A DNA stretch of 33,804 nucleotides from Bacillota bacterium. Its GTDB lineage: Bacteria > Bacillota > Clostridia > Christensenellales > CAG-138. Below are positions 30,314 to 33,804 of this stretch, piece by piece. Under the pieces are notes generated by a model that saw only the letters and a list, made by a program, of their open reading frames with translations, ran no database searches and had not been told where the DNA came from. The stretch is taken from contig JAEESS010000024.1 in NCBI GenBank assembly GCA_016286445.1, positions 1 to 33,804 of the forward strand. Reading direction: 5' to 3'. Each line of letters starts with the position of its first letter. The first letter of the stretch is position 1. The position numbers and the translations under genes were made by a program.

Positions 30314-31513
30314 ATGCGCGTTTATTGTACGGAGGAGCTGCATTCCTCAGGCGGGGACGGGTCGTTTATTTTGGCAAAGGCGGAGGATGCGCTTTCCTCG
30401 CTTCTTGCGCAGTACGAGGGCTGCGTGCGGCTCATTTACCTCGATCCGCCGTTCCGGACGGGCGAATCGTTCAAGATGAAGATCGGCAAGGGCAAGCAGG
30501 CGCAGACGGTCGTGCTCTATGAGGACAAGCTCGAAGAAGAGGATTATCTTGCGTGGCTCGAACGGATCCTTGTCGGCTGTCACAAGCTTTTGGACGCGCG
30601 CGGCTCGATCTATCTGCATCTCGACTACCGCATGTCGCATAAGGCGCGGATGCTTTTGGACAAGATCTTCGGCGAAGCGAACTTCATGAACGAGATCATC
30701 TGGGCGTACCGCTCCGGCGGCCGCGCCACGCGCTGCTATCCCAGAAAGCACGATACGATCCTCTTCTATCGCAAATCAAAGAAGGTCCTGTTCAACATCA
30801 AGGCGGTCGGCACGCCGCGCGGGCAGGAGCGCCGCAACCACATGAAGCGCTTCATCGACGAGGATGGGCGCGTGGGCTTCTCGATCCGCTCGAACGGCAA
30901 GACCTATACCTATTATGAAGATTCATTGATCTATCCTTCCGACGTGTGGTCGGACATTGAGCATTTGCAGCAGAAGGACCGTGAGCGCACCGGATTCCTG
31001 ACACAAAAGCCCGAAGCGCTCCTGAAGCGCATCATTGCGGCGTCCAGCGATCCCGGCGATCTCGTCGTCGATCTGTTTTCCGGCAGCGGCACAACCGCCG
31101 CCGCGGCAACGAAGCTCGGGCGGCGTTTCATCGCCGTCGACCAGAGTCCCGTCGCCTGCGCGCTTTTGCGCCGCCGTCAGCTCGGGATCACGAGCGAGCC
31201 GACGCTGACCGAGAATACGGCGCATCCGCTTTTGATCTCTTATCCGGCGGATCACACGCCCTGCCGGATCCAGACGGAGATCGTAGAAAAAGCAGGCGGT
31301 TCTGCCGTTCAGCTCAAAAAAACGCATTTTTCCGGCAAGGACTGCGCGCCGATCTATGCCGCAACGGGCTTTGTGGACGGCAGCTGTTTCCATGCGGTAC
31401 ACACAAACTGCGCGCCGAAGCTGCCGATCCTGCTGCCGCTGCCCAAGGAGCATACGCCGGTGCTGCACGTCGTCGGCGTGCACGGCGAGCAGGCATTCTT
31501 TACATTGGAATGA
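30314..31513 (+). CDS. Beta-class DNA methyltransferase (adenine-N6 or cytosine-N4)
   Basis: 399 residues. Catalytic motif IV, LIYLDPPFRTGESF (DPPF 44-47), precedes the SAM-binding motif I, VVDLFSGSGTTAAAA (about 251-265), the order that defines the beta class, as in type III Mod and many type II enzymes. HLDYRMSHKARMLLD and GFLTQKPEALLKRI are further family hallmarks. It transfers methyl groups to DNA bases. About 100 residues after the motif I region are unrecognised and may help target recognition. ATG 30314 has GGAGGCGG just upstream; the frame opens earlier at a TTG. The Mrr-type endonuclease follows after 30 bases, suggesting a restriction-modification pair. Confidence 0.92.
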   Translation: MRVYCTEELHSSGGDGSFILAKAEDALSSLLAQYEGCVRLIYLDPPFRTGESFKMKIGKGKQAQTVVLYEDKLEEEDYLAWLERILVGCHKLLDARGSIYLHLDYRMSHKARMLLDKIFGEANFMNEIIWAYRSGGRATRCYPRKHDTILFYRKSKKVLFNIKAVGTPRGQERRNHMKRFIDEDGRVGFSIRSNGKTYTYYEDSLIYPSDVWSDIEHLQQKDRERTGFLTQKPEALLKRIIAASSDPGDLVVDLFSGSGTTAAAATKLGRRFIAVDQSPVACALLRRRQLGITSEPTLTENTAHPLLISYPADHTPCRIQTEIVEKAGGSAVQLKKTHFSGKDCAPIYAATGFVDGSCFHAVHTNCAPKLPILLPLPKEHTPVLHVVGVHGEQAFFTLE

Positions 31514-31543
31514 TTTATTATCAGAAAGCAGGTATGATCAATT

Positions 31544-32452
31544 ATGGCTGTTCCGAAATTCTTTGAATTTTTTGAAGCTTTTTTGCAGGCAATCAATGAT
31601 GATGAACTCCATTCCGCAAAAGAGGTTCGCAGTATTATAGCAAAAGATATGAACCTTTCCGACGCAGAGTTGTCCGAAATGCTTCCAAGCGGCACCCAAC
31701 GGACCTTCGATAACCGTGTCGGCTGGGCTCGGACCTATCTAAATAAAGCCGGATTGATCGAAACTCCTCTTCGCGGCAAATATCGTATTACCGCATCCGG
31801 TAAATCTGCTCTCTCTTCCGGGAATAAAATTGATTTAGCATACCTTGAACAATCAAGCTCTTTTAATGAATTTCACGGTCTTTCAGTACAGGGAACGGTC
31901 ATCGAGCCTACCGCAGAAAACGATGAATCTCCAATGGAAGTGCTTGAATCCGCTTATAAGAAGGTAACTACAGCTTTGGCGAGCCAGTTGATGGATGAGG
32001 TTATGAAGCTCACCCCAGTGGAGTTTGAACGGCTTGTCGTCAAACTTCTTTTGAAGATGGGTTATGGCAGTGGAATTGAAGAAGCCGGCATGGTTACGCA
32101 GCAATCGAATGATGGCGGTATTGACGGTATCATCAAGGAAGATCAGCTTGGATTCAGTCACATCTACATTCAAGCGAAGCAATGGGCTGTGGATCAGACT
32201 GTCGGCAGGCAGGAAATACAAAGATTTGTTGGTGCATTGCAAGGTCAGCAAGCGCAGAAGGGTTTGTTTATTACGACCGCGAAATACTCATCAAATGCAA
32301 TCCAATATGCGAATAATCTATTAGGTGTAAAAGTTGTTTTAGTGGATGGTTCTGCATTAACCCGATTGATGATAAAACACAATGTCGGTGTATCTATTGA
32401 AGAAGTTTATGAAGTAAAAAGGATCGACAGCGACTTTTTTGAAGAGATTTGA
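31544..32452 (+). CDS. mrr: Mrr-type restriction endonuclease
   Basis: 302 residues. The N-terminal about 95 residues form an Mrr-type winged helix (FDNRVGWARTYLNKAGLIET, then GKYRITASGKSAL). The C-terminal domain is the Mrr catalytic fold: LTPVEFERLVVKLLLKMGYG, NDGGIDGII (Asp190, Asp194) and YIQAKQW (Gln210, Lys212), then GALQGQQAQKGLFITT. Mrr cuts DNA carrying particular methylation; related enzymes also pair with a methyltransferase as type II-like systems. ATG 31544 has only a weak, distant AGGT site, and another ATG at 31534 starts a 10-codon ORF in a different frame across it. The gene is markedly AT-richer than the methyltransferase, suggesting separate acquisition. Confidence 0.9.
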   Translation: MAVPKFFEFFEAFLQAINDDELHSAKEVRSIIAKDMNLSDAELSEMLPSGTQRTFDNRVGWARTYLNKAGLIETPLRGKYRITASGKSALSSGNKIDLAYLEQSSSFNEFHGLSVQGTVIEPTAENDESPMEVLESAYKKVTTALASQLMDEVMKLTPVEFERLVVKLLLKMGYGSGIEEAGMVTQQSNDGGIDGIIKEDQLGFSHIYIQAKQWAVDQTVGRQEIQRFVGALQGQQAQKGLFITTAKYSSNAIQYANNLLGVKVVLVDGSALTRLMIKHNVGVSIEEVYEVKRIDSDFFEEI

Positions 32453-32475
32453 TGTTTGGATTTTGTGAAAGAAAA

Positions 32476-32576
32476 GGCTTCCCCTTCGAGGGGAAGCTGT
32501 CAACGCAGTTGACTGATGAGGCGGGCAAGCAAAAATCTCGCGTCGCCATCTCTTCTCCTCAAAGAGAAGGCAAGTT
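32476..32576. repeat. Dispersed intergenic hairpin repeat (MITE-like)
   Basis: Three stems in order: GCTTCCCCT-TCG-AGGGGAAGC (32477-32497), GTCAAC-GCA-GTTGAC (32499-32513), then TGATGAGG, and CTTCTC/GAGAAG (32552-32557 with 32564-32569) ending GGCAAG. The layout matches a class of non-coding repeats found between genes of many gut Clostridia. No ORF. It fills most of the gap between mrr and dnaJ. Confidence 0.65.
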
Positions 32577-32602
32577 CAGACCTGTTGATACGTTGGAAAA
32601 AT

Positions 32603-32630
32603 AGCAGGAGTTTTTTTGCCTCCTGCTTTT
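32603..32630. terminator. Terminator after dnaJ, probably also for mrr
   Basis: AGCAGGAG (32603-32610) and CTCCTGCT (32620-32627) pair; the minus strand continues ATTTTT, the plus strand TTTG. Confidence 0.8.
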
Positions 32631-32632
32631 GC

Positions 32633-33757
32633 TTACTTGAAGATGTCCTTTAAGGGACGTTTTTTGTTTTTCTGCACGACCGGCTGACCGTCGAGCGCGG
32701 CAAGCTGTTCCAAAAGCTCGCGTGCCTGCGATGAAACGCGCTTCGGAACTTCAACGTTGACCGTCACAAGAAGATCGCCCTTCCCCTGCTGCTGCAGACG
32801 CTGTATGCCCTGCTCGCGCAGGCGGAACGTTGTTCCGATCTGCGTGCCAGCCGGGATGTTGTACTTGATCTGTCCCGTCAGTGTCGGCACGACGATCTCG
32901 CCGCCGAGCACCGCGGTCGTATACGGAATGTTCATGTTGAGCAGAAGATCGCTGCCGCGGCGGATGAACTGCGAATGCGAACGCACGGAGATCGTGATGT
33001 ACAGATTCCCGCGCGGACCGCCCTTGTAGCCGGCGTCGCCTTCGTTGCGCATGTTGATCGTCTGCCCGTCGTCGATGCCCGCCGGGACCTTGAGCGTCAG
33101 CCGCTTGAGCTTGCGCACACGGCCCTTGCCGCGGCATTCCGAACACGGCTCGGAGATGATCTTGCCGGTACCGCGGCATGCCGAGCACGGACGGGTGATC
33201 GTCGTTGCGCCGAACAGCGTGTTCTGCTGCATGCGCACCTGCCCCGTTCCCTTGCACGTCTGACAGCGCTGCGGCTGCGTGCCGGGCTTTGCGCCGGTGC
33301 CGTTACAGACGTCGCAGACCTCTTCCCGCGTGACGCTGATCTCCTTCTCCGTGCCGAACGCCGCCTCCTCGAAGGACAGCGTCAGGTTATAGCGGATATC
33401 GTCGCCGGTCATCGGCGCATTGCGGCTCTGCGTCTGGCTCCCGAAGCCGCCGAAGATCGTGCTGAAGATGTCGCCGAAGCCGTCGAAGCCCGTCGCGCCG
33501 GTGAACGGATTGCCGCCGCCCATCGTCGGATCGAACGCCGCGTGCCCGAACTGGTCGTACTTCGACCGCTTTTCGGGATCGGACAGGACCTCGTATGCCT
33601 CGTTCAGCTCCTTGAACTCCGCTTCCTTCGCGGCGTCGCCCGGATGCAGATCGGGGTGGCAGGTCTTTGCTTTTTTACGGAACGCGCTCTTGATGTCCGC
33701 GTCCGAGGCGCTCTTATCGACCCCGAGCACCTCGTAGTAATCTCTCTTGCTCTCCAT
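32633..33757 (-). CDS. dnaJ: Chaperone protein DnaJ
   Basis: 374 residues, complete. The J domain (1-70) includes the HPD motif in KTCHPDLHPGDA that stimulates DnaK ATPase. A Gly/Phe region follows (TMGGGNPFTGATGFDGFGDI). The zinc-binding region has four CxxCxGxG repeats: CDVCNGTG, CQTCKGTG, CSACRGTG and CSECRGKG. The substrate-binding domains end the protein (RLKRLTLKVPAG is read as KLKRLTLKVPAG; NLYITISVRSH). It delivers unfolded proteins to DnaK. ATG 33757 has GAGGT 5 bases upstream. dnaK is expected just outside the window to the right. Confidence 0.98.
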   Translation of the reverse strand: MESKRDYYEVLGVDKSASDADIKSAFRKKAKTCHPDLHPGDAAKEAEFKELNEAYEVLSDPEKRSKYDQFGHAAFDPTMGGGNPFTGATGFDGFGDIFSTIFGGFGSQTQSRNAPMTGDDIRYNLTLSFEEAAFGTEKEISVTREEVCDVCNGTGAKPGTQPQRCQTCKGTGQVRMQQNTLFGATTITRPCSACRGTGKIISEPCSECRGKGRVRKLKRLTLKVPAGIDDGQTINMRNEGDAGYKGGPRGNLYITISVRSHSQFIRRGSDLLLNMNIPYTTAVLGGEIVVPTLTGQIKYNIPAGTQIGTTFRLREQGIQRLQQQGKGDLLVTVNVEVPKRVSSQARELLEQLAALDGQPVVQKNKKRPLKDIFK

Positions 33758-33770
33758 TTAGTACCTCACG

Positions 33771-33796
33771 ATCGGGCAGGTACGCGCCTGCCCGAT
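33771..33796. terminator. Perfect hairpin upstream of dnaJ
   Basis: ATCGGGCAGG (33771-33780) pairs with CCTGCCCGAT (33787-33796) around TACGCG. No T-run follows on the minus strand, so it may be an intercistronic processing or partial-termination hairpin after the gene upstream of dnaJ, rather than a full terminator. Confidence 0.5.
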
Positions 33797-33804
33797 CCGT
33801 TCCT

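Noticed and set aside
31534..31566. 10-codon ORF ahead of and overlapping mrr as a regulatory leader
   Set aside because: It has a slightly better ribosome-binding spacing than mrr, but there is no associated hairpin switch; too short to support alone.

Overview
The window looks like a chromosomal segment of an uncultured, probably gut-associated, Gram-positive Clostridia bacterium (an Oscillospirales- or Christensenellales-like lineage; this placement is inference). Supporting signs are AGGAGG-type ribosome binding sites, TTGACA/TATAAT promoters with 17-base spacers, short hairpin/T-run terminators shared by convergent genes, lipobox lipoproteins on Pro/Thr stalks, a dockerin module, InlB-type repeats, an L10-leader-like region before rplJ-rplL, and a dnaJ at the right edge. 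Most genes are GC-rich. The SF2 helicase with its NTP-pyrophosphohydrolase neighbour and the Mrr endonuclease are visibly AT-richer and may be acquired.

Layout. 1-3.3 kb: the 3' part of a large surface 5'-nucleotidase with two cohesin-like domains and a dockerin. 3.4-5.1 kb: an ABC exporter preceded by a short leader ORF and three mutually exclusive hairpins, the last of which covers the ribosome binding site. This has the architecture of a drug-inducible translational attenuator and is the most striking feature here. 5.1-7.2 kb: NUDIX hydrolase and uracil-DNA glycosylase from a back-to-back promoter pair, tRNA-Glu(CTC), and an FlK-like thioesterase. 7.2-15.3 kb: a colinear minus-strand run of topB, a small protein, an NTP pyrophosphohydrolase, a nuclease-helicase, a UvrD/PcrA helicase and an ADP-ribosylglycohydrolase. 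15.6-19.7 kb: a PTS EIIBC transporter facing an ABC exporter that overlaps an HPr-kinase-like gene.

19.7-27.5 kb is a cell-surface region. It holds a frameshifted secreted InlB-repeat protein, a membrane-anchored Pro/Thr/Glu stalk protein, a lipid-anchored barnase with its barstar inhibitor, a stalked lipoprotein, a ComEC-type metallo-beta-lactamase lipoprotein and a zinc-ribbon/Glu-Pro membrane protein. 27.5-28.7 kb is rplJ-rplL with its leader. 28.7-28.9 kb holds a tandem mini-hairpin array fused to part of a dispersed intergenic repeat, whose more complete relative lies at 32.5 kb. 29.4-32.5 kb pairs a winged-helix/PD-(D/E)XK protein with a divergent beta-class DNA methyltransferase and an Mrr-type endonuclease, a likely DNA-defence locus. 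dnaJ closes the window.

Two genes (NUDIX, metallo-beta-lactamase) have a -10 box 6 bases before the ATG and no ribosome binding site, which points to leaderless mRNAs. All function calls come from reading motifs; no database search was run.
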